The notes beneath the pieces are model-generated. The model was not told where the DNA came from. It was given only the letters and a program-made list of their open reading frames with translations, and searched no databases. Below are positions 48,134 to 56,691 of a stretch of DNA of 64,000 nucleotides, one piece after another. Position numbers and translations under genes: made by a program. The stretch covers positions 62,001-126,000 of the forward strand of contig NZ_QNUJ01000013.1 in the NCBI RefSeq assembly GCF_003574625.1. The letters are read 5' to 3'. Source of the stretch: Shinella zoogloeoides. Lineage in GTDB: Bacteria; Pseudomonadota; Alphaproteobacteria; Rhizobiales; Rhizobiaceae. Positions within the stretch are counted from its first letter, which is position 1. Each line of letters opens with the position of its first letter.

Positions 48134-51100
48134 TCACAGTTCGTGGATCGTGACGTCCGGGCAGGCTTCCCGCGCAAGCTCCTTCAGGTGCTGGTGGTGG
48201 GTCAGGTAGATCACCTGCCCGCTTCGTGCCATCCCGCCCATGACGCGCAGCGCGTTCAGCGCCCGCCGGTCGTCGAAGGTCTCCATGATGTCGTCGGCGA
48301 TGAAGGGCACGATCTCGCGGCTTGCGGCGATCTCGTGATAGCCGGCAACGCGCAGGGCGAGATAGAGCTGGAAGCGCGTTCCCTTGGAAAGGTCCCGCGC
48401 GAGCTTCGAGCCGCCCGCGGCGGCATTGACGACGAGGAATTCGCTGTCCTTCTCCAGCACCGTGGAAAGGCCGGCATATTCGCCGCCGGTAATGTCGCGG
48501 AAGGTGTGCGAGGCCCGCTCCATCATCGCGCTGCGATGGCGCTCGCGGTAAAGGCGAAGAGCCTGTTCGGCGGCCATGATGCCGGCGCGCGTCGAAAGAT
48601 AACGCCGCGACCTTTCCGCAAGGTCGACCAGCGCGGTGCGCCGCCGCTCCTCCAGCGCCGCCGCCGCGTCGCTGCCGGCGATGGCGGCGAGCGCCTCCTC
48701 GGCCTTCGCCCGTGCGAGGTGCTGTTCCTGCACCGCCCGGTCCAGTTCGTCCAGCCGGGCCGAAAGGTCGCCGCGCTCGGCGGCAAGCTGGTCCTCGTCG
48801 ACGACGGCGAGCAGCGCCTCGGCCTCGTCGACCGTTTCCGCGCGCATCTGCTGCACGAGATCGCGCGCGGCATCCTCCGCGCGGCTGCGCACCTCGTCGC
48901 GCTTGCGGTAGGCTTCGAGCAGGATCTCCGCCTCCGCGAGGCTTTCGCAGCCGAGGAAGGCAAAGATATCCGACTGGCGCGAGGCGAGCACCGCGCGGCG
49001 CTCGTCCAGCGCCCTCTCCTCCTCGTCGAGCCGCGCGAGGGCCTTGTCGATGGCCTCGCGGCGGTCGCGGACCATTTTCGCCGCTGCAAGGCGGCTTGCG
49101 AGCCCGGCGACGGTCGCCAGAGGATCGGCGGGATCGAAGGGTTCCGTCAGGCGATCGGCCAAGCGATCGGCAAGTCGGCCCGCATGGCCGGCATAATCCT
49201 CCTGGTCGCGGCGCATGGCCGCGATGCGATGCTCCAGTTCGCGCTGCCGCTCGACATTCTGGGCAAGCGCCTGCAAGGCGGGCAGCAGGGTCGCGAGGCG
49301 ATCCGGATCGGCCGGGGCGCTGCCGCTCGCAAGCCACGTGCCGGCAATCGCCGTGTCCCAAACCTCCTGCCATGCCGCCAATGCGCTTGCGGCCTCGTCC
49401 ATGGCCTTCCCGCGCGCCTCGACATCCGCCTTTGCGCGCGCAAGGCGCTCGGCGGTGGCAAGGCGCTCGGCGCGGGCGGTCTTCAGCGCCTCCAGCCTGT
49501 CCTCCGCAAGGAAAAGGGTCTCGTCGAAGCCCGCATCCTTTACCACCCCTTCGGGAAGGTAGGCGGAGAGGCGGGAAGAGACATCGCCCGCTTCCCGCGC
49601 GACAAGCCCCGCCTCCATCTCCTGCCGTGCAAGCATGGCGAGTTTCTCCAATGCCACGGCGCGGCGCTCCAGCCAGGAAACCACATCGGCAAGGGAGGCC
49701 TGCGGCGCGAGCCCGAGGCCGACAGCAAGGGCGGAGGATTCCGCCTCGATATCCGCCCTCTGCCGTTCCAGCCGCAGCGTCTCGGCGCCGAGGGTTTCGA
49801 GCCTTGCCGCCCCTTCGGAGACGGTGCGTTCGAGGACGCGGATTTCCGACAGGCGGTCGGCATTGCGCAACCGCGCTTCCGTCGCGCGGTCGTCCTCGCG
49901 CATCGCCGCCTCGAAGGTCCCGGCGGACGGTGCGTCCAGTTTCGCCAGATGCGCCTGCCATGCCGCTTCGCGCGCGGCGCGCAGGTGAGCGACCTCTTCC
50001 TCCCCCGCCGCGCCCGTTGCCTTGCGAAGCGCATCGAGCGTTGCCCTTGCGGCGGCGACATCGCGCTCCAGCACCGCGACCTGTTCCCGCTGCCGGTTCA
50101 AAGCATCGGCCGCCGCGTCGGATTGCCGGCGCAGGCGCTCCAGTTCGTCCGTTGCCGGAGCAGCGACGGCTTCCAGCGCAGCCGCGGAGCCCGTCCATGG
50201 CGCGAGGCGGGACAGGGCGCCATCCGCCTCCTGCTTTGCCAGCGCCGCAAGGCGCCGGGCCTCGCGCAGGCGGGCGGGCAGATCGCCGGCGCGGGCGGCG
50301 CGGACGATGGCGCCAAGGGCCGACTGGGCCTCCTCGTCGCGCTGTCTTTCCGCGTCGGAGGCGCTGCCGCCCCCGTCGCCAATGGCAGCAAGGGTCTTTT
50401 CCGCCTCCGCGCGCTCCCGCCCGGCGGCTTCGAACCGCTCGGCAAGCGCCACGCGCCGCGACAGGAGGGAGCCGAGCCGTTCGGCAAGGCCGGCGGGCAG
50501 CAGGATTTCAAGTGGATCGGCCTCGGCGGGCAGGCCCAGCGTGGCAATGCCGGCGGCGATGGTCGCGGCAGCGCGGTCACGGTCCGCCTCGCGGGCGGCA
50601 AGGTCCATGGCGGCGGTGCGGAAGCGGGCTTCCAGCGCCGAGCCGGAAAGCGCGGCGATATCGGCCTCGGCGGCGAGCACCGCAAGGTCTTCGGCAAGCG
50701 CGGCGCGCTCCGCCACATGGCGCTCGCGCTCGTCGACGACGCGCGTGGCCCGCGCGGCGATCTCCGCCTCTTCGCGCGCAAGCTCGCCGAGCAGCATGCG
50801 CCAGGCGGGCGGCGGCGAATCGCCGAGGTCGAAGCCGCCGAGCTCCGTGCGCAGCGCTCGCAGGCGATGGAGGTAAGGCAACGCGGAAAGGCTGCGCTCC
50901 GCCTGCGCAAGCGCTGCCCGCGCTTCTCCGCGCGCGGCCGTCGCCTTTTCGTGGCGCTGGGCCGCGGCATCGCGGTCGCGGACGAGCTGGCCGTAATCAC
51001 GCGCGGCGACGTCGAGCGCCTTGCGCTCGGCGGCCAGCGCCTCGATTTCCGCCTTCAGGACCGACAGGCCGTGCTTGCGGCCGGAGGGGCGGTAGAAGTC

Positions 51101-51616
51101 GTCGGCTTCCGCCTTCAGCGCGGCGAGGCCGGAGGCCATGTCGGACAGGCCGGAGCTGGCGGAAAACAGCATGGAGCCGAGCTCGCCCTCGCTCTTCAGG
51201 ATATCCTCGCCGCCCTTCTCGATGCTCTCGTCGTCCAGCGAGAACATGGTGCGATAGGCGTTGCGGTCCATCCCGCCGAGCACGGAGGCGAAGAGCCCGT
51301 CCGGCAACGCCCGGTCGTCGGCCGTGACGAGCGAGCCCTGGTTCTTCTTGAGGCGATAGGCCTCGTGCCGCTGCGCGCCGATGGAGAGCGCGCCGCCGAC
51401 GCGCATCAGCGCATAGGGGTGGAGGAAGCCGTAGGCGCTCGATTTCTCGATGCCGAAGAGGAGATCGAGATAGGCGGAGAAAAGCGTCGACTTGCCCGCC
51501 TCGTTGGGGCCGTGGACGAGGTGGAAATCGGCCCTGCCCGGCTGCGCGCTGCCGAAATCCAGGCTGCGGTCGGTGAACTTGCCGTAGCGGACGAGGTCCA
51601 GTCTGTCGAGGCGCAT
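48134..51616 (-). CDS. SMC-like AAA ATPase, YhaN family (SbcC-type partner)
   Basis: The 1,160-residue protein has an N-terminal ATPase half with Walker A GPNEAGKSTL (about 36-45), a very long central coiled-coil-rich Ala/Glu/Arg region (about 170-1,000), and a C-terminal half with the signature-like LSKGTRFQLYLALRVAG (about 1,060-1,076) and Walker B VPFIADDIMETFDD (about 1,090-1,104). The layout matches YhaN/AAA_27 proteins, larger than the B. subtilis form. With the 3-bp-upstream nuclease gene it forms an SbcCD/Mre11-Rad50-like DNA-end processing pair. The exact role in rhizobia is not known to me. Confidence 0.9.
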   Translation of the reverse strand: MRLDRLDLVRYGKFTDRSLDFGSAQPGRADFHLVHGPNEAGKSTLFSAYLDLLFGIEKSSAYGFLHPYALMRVGGALSIGAQRHEAYRLKKNQGSLVTADDRALPDGLFASVLGGMDRNAYRTMFSLDDESIEKGGEDILKSEGELGSMLFSASSGLSDMASGLAALKAEADDFYRPSGRKHGLSVLKAEIEALAAERKALDVAARDYGQLVRDRDAAAQRHEKATAARGEARAALAQAERSLSALPYLHRLRALRTELGGFDLGDSPPPAWRMLLGELAREEAEIAARATRVVDERERHVAERAALAEDLAVLAAEADIAALSGSALEARFRTAAMDLAAREADRDRAAATIAAGIATLGLPAEADPLEILLPAGLAERLGSLLSRRVALAERFEAAGRERAEAEKTLAAIGDGGGSASDAERQRDEEAQSALGAIVRAARAGDLPARLREARRLAALAKQEADGALSRLAPWTGSAAALEAVAAPATDELERLRRQSDAAADALNRQREQVAVLERDVAAARATLDALRKATGAAGEEEVAHLRAAREAAWQAHLAKLDAPSAGTFEAAMREDDRATEARLRNADRLSEIRVLERTVSEGAARLETLGAETLRLERQRADIEAESSALAVGLGLAPQASLADVVSWLERRAVALEKLAMLARQEMEAGLVAREAGDVSSRLSAYLPEGVVKDAGFDETLFLAEDRLEALKTARAERLATAERLARAKADVEARGKAMDEAASALAAWQEVWDTAIAGTWLASGSAPADPDRLATLLPALQALAQNVERQRELEHRIAAMRRDQEDYAGHAGRLADRLADRLTEPFDPADPLATVAGLASRLAAAKMVRDRREAIDKALARLDEEERALDERRAVLASRQSDIFAFLGCESLAEAEILLEAYRKRDEVRSRAEDAARDLVQQMRAETVDEAEALLAVVDEDQLAAERGDLSARLDELDRAVQEQHLARAKAEEALAAIAGSDAAAALEERRRTALVDLAERSRRYLSTRAGIMAAEQALRLYRERHRSAMMERASHTFRDITGGEYAGLSTVLEKDSEFLVVNAAAGGSKLARDLSKGTRFQLYLALRVAGYHEIAASREIVPFIADDIMETFDDRRALNALRVMGGMARSGQVIYLTHHQHLKELAREACPDVTIHEL

Positions 51617-51619
51617 GCG

Positions 51620-52888
51620 CTAGGCTCCCCCGCTCTCGCCGCCGAGGCGGGCGAGCACGGCGTCCGAGCCCTGAAGGGCGAGGTCCGACAGCAGCGCCTC
51701 CTCCTCCGCCTCGTCCGTGGCAAGGAGGCTGCGCGCCTCCCGCGGAAGCTGGCGCAGGAGATCGCCCAGCGTCTCGCGCAGCTCTTCCCGATAGGCATGG
51801 TTCTCCACGACGTCCTCGCGCATCAGGCGCGCCAGCTCGGCGAGCGGGCCGGCATCGGCGCCCGCTTCCGCAGCGGGTACGGAAACGGCAAGCTCCACCG
51901 CCTCGATCCAGCATTCGCCGAGCGAGGCGGCAAGGTTCTGCAATTCGGCAAGCAGCAGGTCCTCGTCGCGGCGCAGGCGCCAGGCGAGCGGCGTCGCGCC
52001 GGTCACGGCAAGGCGGGCGACGAGATGCGCGCCGCCTGCGGCCGCCCGCGCCGCGCCGAGCAGGCTTTCGGCCCGGTCGAGCATGCCGTTCCAGTCGTCT
52101 ATGCCGGCAAGGTCGAGCGAAAGTCGCTCGAAGACCGCGACGGCGACACGGCGTTCCTCGCAGGTGATCGAACCGTCTTCGGCGACGGTGGCGAGCGTCA
52201 CGCCCTTCGGCCCGCCCTCGTTGATGTCGCGGCCCTGCGGGTTGCCGGGCATGACGATCCAGGGCTTTTCCAGATGGACGCGCCGCTGATGGATATGGCC
52301 GAGCGCCCAGTAGTCGAAGCCGTGCGCCGAAAGATCGGCAAGCCCCACCGGGGCATAGGGATCGTGCCGGCTCGCGCCGGCAAGGCTCGTATGCATGAGG
52401 CCGATATTGACCGCATCCGGCACCGGCGCACGGAAGGTCGGCAGCAGCGAGGCGGGGGCGTGCGGATTGGCGAAGCTGACGCCGTGGACATGAACCTCGC
52501 GGCCATTTTCCAGCGCCCCCGCGCGCACCGGCTTGCCGCGCCCGTCGAAGACGTGGACGTTGGGCGGGAAGGTCAGCTCGCGGGTAATCTGCGACTGCGC
52601 ATCGTGGTTGCCACGAATGATGTAGACGCGGATGCCGGCCGCCTCCAGCCGCCGCATCTGGCCCATCAGGAAGAGCGCGGTCGCCATGGAAGTCTGCGAA
52701 CCGTCATAGAGATCGCCGGCGACGATCACCGCATCCACCGCCTCGGCGATGGCAAGGTCGACGATACGCTCCAGCGCCTTGCGGGTCGCCCCGCGCACGA
52801 GGTCGCCGAGGTCGGCGTTGCGCAGCGCGAGCGAGGCGAGTGGCGAATCGAGATGCAGGTCGGCCGTGTGGATGAAGCGGAATGGCAT
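51620..52888 (-). CDS. Metallophosphoesterase nuclease, YhaO family (SbcD-like)
   Basis: The 422-residue protein has all calcineurin-like phosphoesterase motifs: HTADLHLDSPL (about 8-18), VAGDLYDGS (about 54-62), IRGNHDAQ (about 92-99), LMHTSLAG (about 160) and GHIHQRRV (about 188-195). This fits a Mn-dependent DNA exonuclease/endonuclease of the YhaO type that works with a YhaN ATPase. It is the first gene of the pair, 3 bp before the ATPase gene, and is divergent from marR by 241 bp. Confidence 0.92.
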   Translation of the reverse strand: MPFRFIHTADLHLDSPLASLALRNADLGDLVRGATRKALERIVDLAIAEAVDAVIVAGDLYDGSQTSMATALFLMGQMRRLEAAGIRVYIIRGNHDAQSQITRELTFPPNVHVFDGRGKPVRAGALENGREVHVHGVSFANPHAPASLLPTFRAPVPDAVNIGLMHTSLAGASRHDPYAPVGLADLSAHGFDYWALGHIHQRRVHLEKPWIVMPGNPQGRDINEGGPKGVTLATVAEDGSITCEERRVAVAVFERLSLDLAGIDDWNGMLDRAESLLGAARAAAGGAHLVARLAVTGATPLAWRLRRDEDLLLAELQNLAASLGECWIEAVELAVSVPAAEAGADAGPLAELARLMREDVVENHAYREELRETLGDLLRQLPREARSLLATDEAEEEALLSDLALQGSDAVLARLGGESGGA

Positions 52889-53093
52889 GGCCGGACCATC
52901 GCCCCGGCCACCCGCCCGGTCAATGCTTGCGGCCGCGCCCGCGACCTTATGGGCGGGTTATGCAGGGAAGAAATCGCCCCTCCCCGAAAAAGACCGAGAA
53001 GAGCCAAGAAAAACCGCCTGTTACCGAACAGTTCGCATTTACAGGGATCGTTCAATATCTATGATCAAATTCAACGAAAAACTTCGTGATCAT

Positions 53094-53122
53094 TTGACAT
53101 GGTCCCTCATAATACCTATATT
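53094..53122 (+). promoter_or_regulatory. Sigma-70 promoter of marR placed for a leaderless mRNA
   Basis: TTGACA (53094-53099), a 17-bp spacer and TATATT (53117-53122) form a near-consensus promoter. The expected start point, six to eight bases after the -10, falls on the ATG at 53,130, and no Shine-Dalgarno is present. Two TGATCA palindromes (53,062-53,067 and 53,087-53,092), the second immediately upstream of the -35, could be autoregulatory sites. Confidence 0.68.
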
Positions 53123-53129
53123 CCACCTC

Positions 53130-53627
53130 ATGAGTAGCACGATAGAAATCTCCCAAGGCATGTTCAAACTCTACCATCAGGTGAGTCGCCTGGTGAATGA
53201 GTGCATGATGGACGAAGGCGTCTCGCTCGCCCGCAGCAAGTTCCTGCTTCTTCTGGAATGTCAGGGCCCGCAGCGGTCGACGGATATCGCCTGCGCGCTT
53301 GGTTTCGCACCCCGTACGGTAACGGAAGCGATCGATGGCCTGGAACGCGACAAGCTCGTAAAACGCGAGCCCGACCCGAAGGACCGCCGCGCCAAGATCG
53401 TCTCGATCACGGATATGGGCCGGACCGTCATTTCGGCCGCCCAGCAACCGCAGCACAAGACGATCGAAGCGATCTTCAACGCTCTGACCGAAGATCAGAA
53501 GCAGCATCTGAAGGACATCATCGGCTGCCTCAGCGCCAAGACCGAAGAGCTGCAACGGGAAAGAGACAGGAACGCAAGCGAGCTGCCCGAGGCAGCGCCC
53601 GCGGCTTCATTGCGCGTCGTCGGCTAA
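53130..53627 (+). CDS. MarR-family transcriptional regulator
   Basis: The 165-residue protein begins MSSTIEISQGMFKLYHQVSR and has a winged helix-turn-helix at about 40-105 (RSTDIACALGFAPRTVTEAI, VKREPDPKDRRAKIVSITDMG). The D-x-R of DPKDRR in the wing is the family signature. The dimerisation helices are at each end, and the C-terminal 25 residues are disordered. I chose ATG 53130 because it is set by the promoter, even though it has no Shine-Dalgarno. It could regulate the divergent yhaO-yhaN pair, the converging secreted protein or itself. Effector unknown. Confidence 0.85.
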   Translation: MSSTIEISQGMFKLYHQVSRLVNECMMDEGVSLARSKFLLLLECQGPQRSTDIACALGFAPRTVTEAIDGLERDKLVKREPDPKDRRAKIVSITDMGRTVISAAQQPQHKTIEAIFNALTEDQKQHLKDIIGCLSAKTEELQRERDRNASELPEAAPAASLRVVG

Positions 53628-53649
53628 GACCGAACGACAACGAGAAACG

Positions 53650-53686
53650 AAAAGGCCGGGATCGCAGGATCCCGGCCTTTTCGTTT
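53650..53686. terminator. Bidirectional terminator between marR and the phytase-family gene
   Basis: AAAAGGCCGGGATC (53650-53663), loop GCAG, GATCCCGGCCTTTT (53668-53681), then CGTTT. The long GC-rich stem has A residues on one flank and T residues on the other, so it can end both the plus-strand marR and the converging minus-strand gene. Confidence 0.88.
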
Positions 53687-53739
53687 GGACGTGGAAAACC
53701 GCGCCCTCCCCCGCACGAGGAGGACGCGGGACCCGCCGC

Positions 53740-55932
53740 CTACATGGCGTTGAGCGGGCCGATACCGAAGAACAGCGTTTCGCCGGACGAATCGTCCACG
53801 CCGTCATTGTCCGTCACGACGAAGCCGTTGCCGGCCGCATCGATCGTAAAGCCCTCGACCTTGTCAACGACATAGCCGTTGGTGGCCTTGAGGTCAGGAA
53901 TGAGGTCGCGGACCTCCTCCTTCTTCACGACCGGCAGTTCACCGCCGAGCTTGGCCGGCTTCAGGTCGGCCAGCGCCACACGGTAGAGCTTCTTCAGCTT
54001 GGCGGCCTGGCCGATCAGGTTGTCACGCTCGATGATATAGGCGTGATCACCGTTCGCCGTGATTTCGGAGAGGCCGACCCAGCCGCTTTCCGTCTTGTCG
54101 AGCGGATAGCGGACGGCGCCCCATTCCTTGTCGGAGGGCTTGTAGGAGACGAGCTTCACGAAGCCCTTCTCATCATCGCCCCATTCGCGCTGCACTGCCA
54201 TCCAGAGCACCGTGTCGTCACCCTCGCCGACGCTGGTGATACCTTCGAAGCCGAAGCGCTTTTCGCCGGCGCGCAGCTCGGCGGGAATGGCGATCTCCTT
54301 GTCGATCTCGCCCTTCGCGTTCACGTGGATGATGGCATGGGCATAGAGCTTGTCGGCATCGCCTTCGTTGGCCAGCCAGAAGCCGCCTTCGCCATCCGGC
54401 GTCAGGCCTTCGCTATCGAGCTTCTGCGCGGCGGCACCATTGCGGGTGATGCGCAGGGCATCGACGATCTTCGCCGGCTTCGCGGTGGCATCGATCGTGA
54501 AGATCGTCGGCTGCGAGGCATAGAAGGAATCATTGACGGCATAGAGCATGCCCGGCTTGTCCTTGACCGGGGCAAGGCCGGAAAGCGCGCCGAAGCCGAT
54601 CAGCTCGCCGTCCTTCTCGGTGGAGACGATCTGCGGATAGGCAGCCTCCCCTTCCGCGCGTTCATAGATCATGACATGCGAGCGCGCGCCGCCGTCCTCG
54701 ACGAGGTCGGCCTCGTTGGCCGTCACGAGGAGGTTGCGGGCAGGAATGGCGACGGCACCTTCAGGCGCGATACCGGACGGCAAGAGCTGCAGAAGCTCGG
54801 GCTCTGCGCCGGTGTCCTTGTAGACGCCGACGATGGAGGCGCGCTCGGCCAGCACGAAGAACAGGTTGTCCTCGCCGAATTTCGCGGCTTCCAGGCCTTC
54901 CGGCTCGACGCCCTTCTTGTTGCGCTTGTCCGGATAATGGCCGATCTTGGCGATCTCGCGTTCGAAGGCCGGGCCGTTCTCGTAGAGAACCTTGCCCTGC
55001 TTGTCGAAGATGGTGAAGCCGCGGGCGCCACCCTTCCAGTCGCCCTCGTTGGCGACGACGAGGCGGTTGTCGTCCAGCCACTTCACGGCGTCGGGTTCGC
55101 GGGCGACGTCCTCGACCTTGCCGGTGAACTTCAGTGCACCGTCCTTCTTGGTATCGACGCCTTCGAGGCTGACGGTGCCGGCGGAGAAGTGGTTTTTCAC
55201 CGCGCCCGTCTTGCCGTCGACGATGACGATATGGTTGTTTTCCTGCAGGGTCACGGCGACTTCGTCGAGACCGTTGAAGGAGACGAATTCAGGCTCGGGG
55301 TCCTCCCCGGCGATTTCGGCAAGGCCGGTCAGGGCTACGTGCTTGATCGAGCCGCAATCGACGACGCCGTCCTTCAGCGACAGCAGTACCAGATCGCCGG
55401 CCGGCATCTGCGGGATGGCGCCGTCATTGACCTCTTCGTCGCGCTCGTTTTCGATGGCGATGGCGGCGAGCGTCTTGTCCTTGTTGAGTGCGATCGAATC
55501 CGGCTGGCCGCCGAGATCGCAGGTCGCATCGACTGCCTTCGAGGCGACGTCGACCTGGGCGAGGATGCCGGAAGGCTTCACATAGCTCTCGCGCGTGTTG
55601 ACGGCGACCAGCGCCTTGCCGGCCGCAAAGGTCACGGAGGTCGGTTCGCCTTCGAAGGCGACGGTGCCGCCGGCCTTCGGCGCGCTGGCGTCGGTGATGT
55701 CGATGAAGCCGATCGCCTTGTTCGGGCTGTCGGAATAGACGAGCGTGTTGCCGTCCTCGGAGGCGGCGATGATTTCGGACGAGGTCGGCTTCGCCTTGTC
55801 CGCGCCTTCCGGCAGGTTGTCGGCGACGGCAAAGGACGCAATGCGATTGAATACGGGCTCGGCGCTGGCGGCAGAGGCCACCGATGCGGCGAGGAGCGCT
55901 GCCAGCGCAGCGGTGAGCGAACGGGTTTTCAT
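53740..55932 (-). CDS. Secreted esterase-like-of-phytase family protein with beta-propeller
   Basis: The 730-residue protein starts with a signal peptide (MKTRSLTAALAALLAASVASA, about residues 1-24). Residues about 30-430 look like a seven-bladed propeller (repeated short strands with DGNTLVYSD, ALVAVNTR, KWLDDNRLVVANEGDW). Residues about 430-720 match the esterase-like activity of phytase domain (GFGALSGLAPVKDKPG, DSEGLTPDGEGGFWLANEGD, GFEGITSV, GWVGLSEI, KVEGFTIDAAGNGFVVTDND). It is probably a periplasmic or extracellular hydrolase with calcium-binding loops. The substrate is not known; a phosphoester is only suggested by the family name. It stands alone and converges with marR. Confidence 0.82.
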   Translation of the reverse strand: MKTRSLTAALAALLAASVASAASAEPVFNRIASFAVADNLPEGADKAKPTSSEIIAASEDGNTLVYSDSPNKAIGFIDITDASAPKAGGTVAFEGEPTSVTFAAGKALVAVNTRESYVKPSGILAQVDVASKAVDATCDLGGQPDSIALNKDKTLAAIAIENERDEEVNDGAIPQMPAGDLVLLSLKDGVVDCGSIKHVALTGLAEIAGEDPEPEFVSFNGLDEVAVTLQENNHIVIVDGKTGAVKNHFSAGTVSLEGVDTKKDGALKFTGKVEDVAREPDAVKWLDDNRLVVANEGDWKGGARGFTIFDKQGKVLYENGPAFEREIAKIGHYPDKRNKKGVEPEGLEAAKFGEDNLFFVLAERASIVGVYKDTGAEPELLQLLPSGIAPEGAVAIPARNLLVTANEADLVEDGGARSHVMIYERAEGEAAYPQIVSTEKDGELIGFGALSGLAPVKDKPGMLYAVNDSFYASQPTIFTIDATAKPAKIVDALRITRNGAAAQKLDSEGLTPDGEGGFWLANEGDADKLYAHAIIHVNAKGEIDKEIAIPAELRAGEKRFGFEGITSVGEGDDTVLWMAVQREWGDDEKGFVKLVSYKPSDKEWGAVRYPLDKTESGWVGLSEITANGDHAYIIERDNLIGQAAKLKKLYRVALADLKPAKLGGELPVVKKEEVRDLIPDLKATNGYVVDKVEGFTIDAAGNGFVVTDNDGVDDSSGETLFFGIGPLNAM

Positions 55933-56030
55933 GAAATCCTCCGGAATCCGGTCAATAGGAACCCGGCGGTTCTGAGGCTTTCCTGTTACAGCGCGATGAC
56001 AATCGAGATGGTGAGGTGCGCCTTCCGCGC

Positions 56031-56062
56031 AAATAAAAAGGGGCCCGGACGAACCGGACCCC
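56031..56062 (-). terminator. Intrinsic terminator downstream of hupB
   Basis: On the minus strand GGGGTCCGG, loop TTCGT, CCGGGCCCC (one G:U pair) followed by TTTTTATTT (56,039 down to 56,031). It lies about 150 bp after the hupB stop; the gap between holds no gene. Confidence 0.8.
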
Positions 56063-56210
56063 AGATCCTGAAATCAGGATGGCGGCGGAGTGGATAACCG
56101 CTCTGCCCTCCAGCGCCGCGCGTCGGTGACGACGCGCGAAAGGCCGAGAGCGTTTTAGCTGCCGCAGGACCGGCCGCGCTTGCACGCGGGGATCACACGG
56201 CGGCTGAAGA

Positions 56211-56486
56211 TCAGCCGTTGACGGCGTCCTTCAGGCCCTTGCCGGCCGAGAACTTCGGCACGTTGCGAGCCGGGATCTCGATCTCGGCGCCCGTCGAAAG
56301 GTTGCGGCCCTTCGAAGCTTCACGACGCGATACGGAGAAATTGCCGAAACCGACGAGACGAACGTCGCCGCCGTTCTTGAGTTCGCCCTGGATCGTCTCG
56401 AAAACGGCGTCGACAGCAGATGCTGCGTCCGTCTTGGAGAGGCCAGACTTCTCAGCCACTGCGGATACGAGTTCATTCTTGTTCAT
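56211..56486 (-). CDS. hupB: DNA-binding protein HU-beta
   Basis: The 91-residue nucleoid protein bends and compacts DNA as a dimer. [40 protein letters not shown] and the arm tip [20 protein letters not shown] are the classical HU pattern; the arm has Arg instead of the usual proline pair (IPARN). Length matches HU. It sits 205 bp downstream of lon, separated by a terminator, in the common clpX-lon-hupB order. Confidence 0.96.
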   Translation of the reverse strand: MNKNELVSAVAEKSGLSKTDAASAVDAVFETIQGELKNGGDVRLVGFGNFSVSRREASKGRNLSTGAEIEIPARNVPKFSAGKGLKDAVNG

Positions 56487-56618
56487 GTTTCCACCCCTTT
56501 CTTACGGTTTGAAACGACTCATACAAGTCGGGGGCAGAATACGCATCGGCCTTCGCCCCGCAAGAATATTTCGCCCGAAAAGCCTGAGAATCCGGGGTTT
56601 ACACACTCTTTTCGACGA

Positions 56619-56646
56619 AAAAGACCGGCCCAGGGGCCGGTCTTTT
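56619..56646. terminator. Terminator between lon and hupB
   Basis: AAAAGACCGGCC (56619-56630), loop CAGG, GGCCGGTCTTTT (56635-56646). On the minus strand the stem runs into TTTTT then CGTCG, fitting the end of the lon mRNA 46 bp after its stop and an independent promoter for hupB. Confidence 0.85.
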
Positions 56647-56691
56647 GGCATTTTCCAGTCATGGCCGGGCAAATTGCCCCGGGCGGAAGGC

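Noticed and set aside
48047-53089. Open frame of about 1,680 codons antisense to the YhaN/YhaO pair
   Set aside because: It crosses two genes and their spacer with no ribosome binding site; absence of stops follows from the very GC-rich Ala/Arg coding on the other strand.
56063-56210. Possible tRNA between hupB and its terminator
   Set aside because: Some stretches resemble T-arm sequence (GGTTCGTCC), but no cloverleaf with acceptor and anticodon stems can be drawn.
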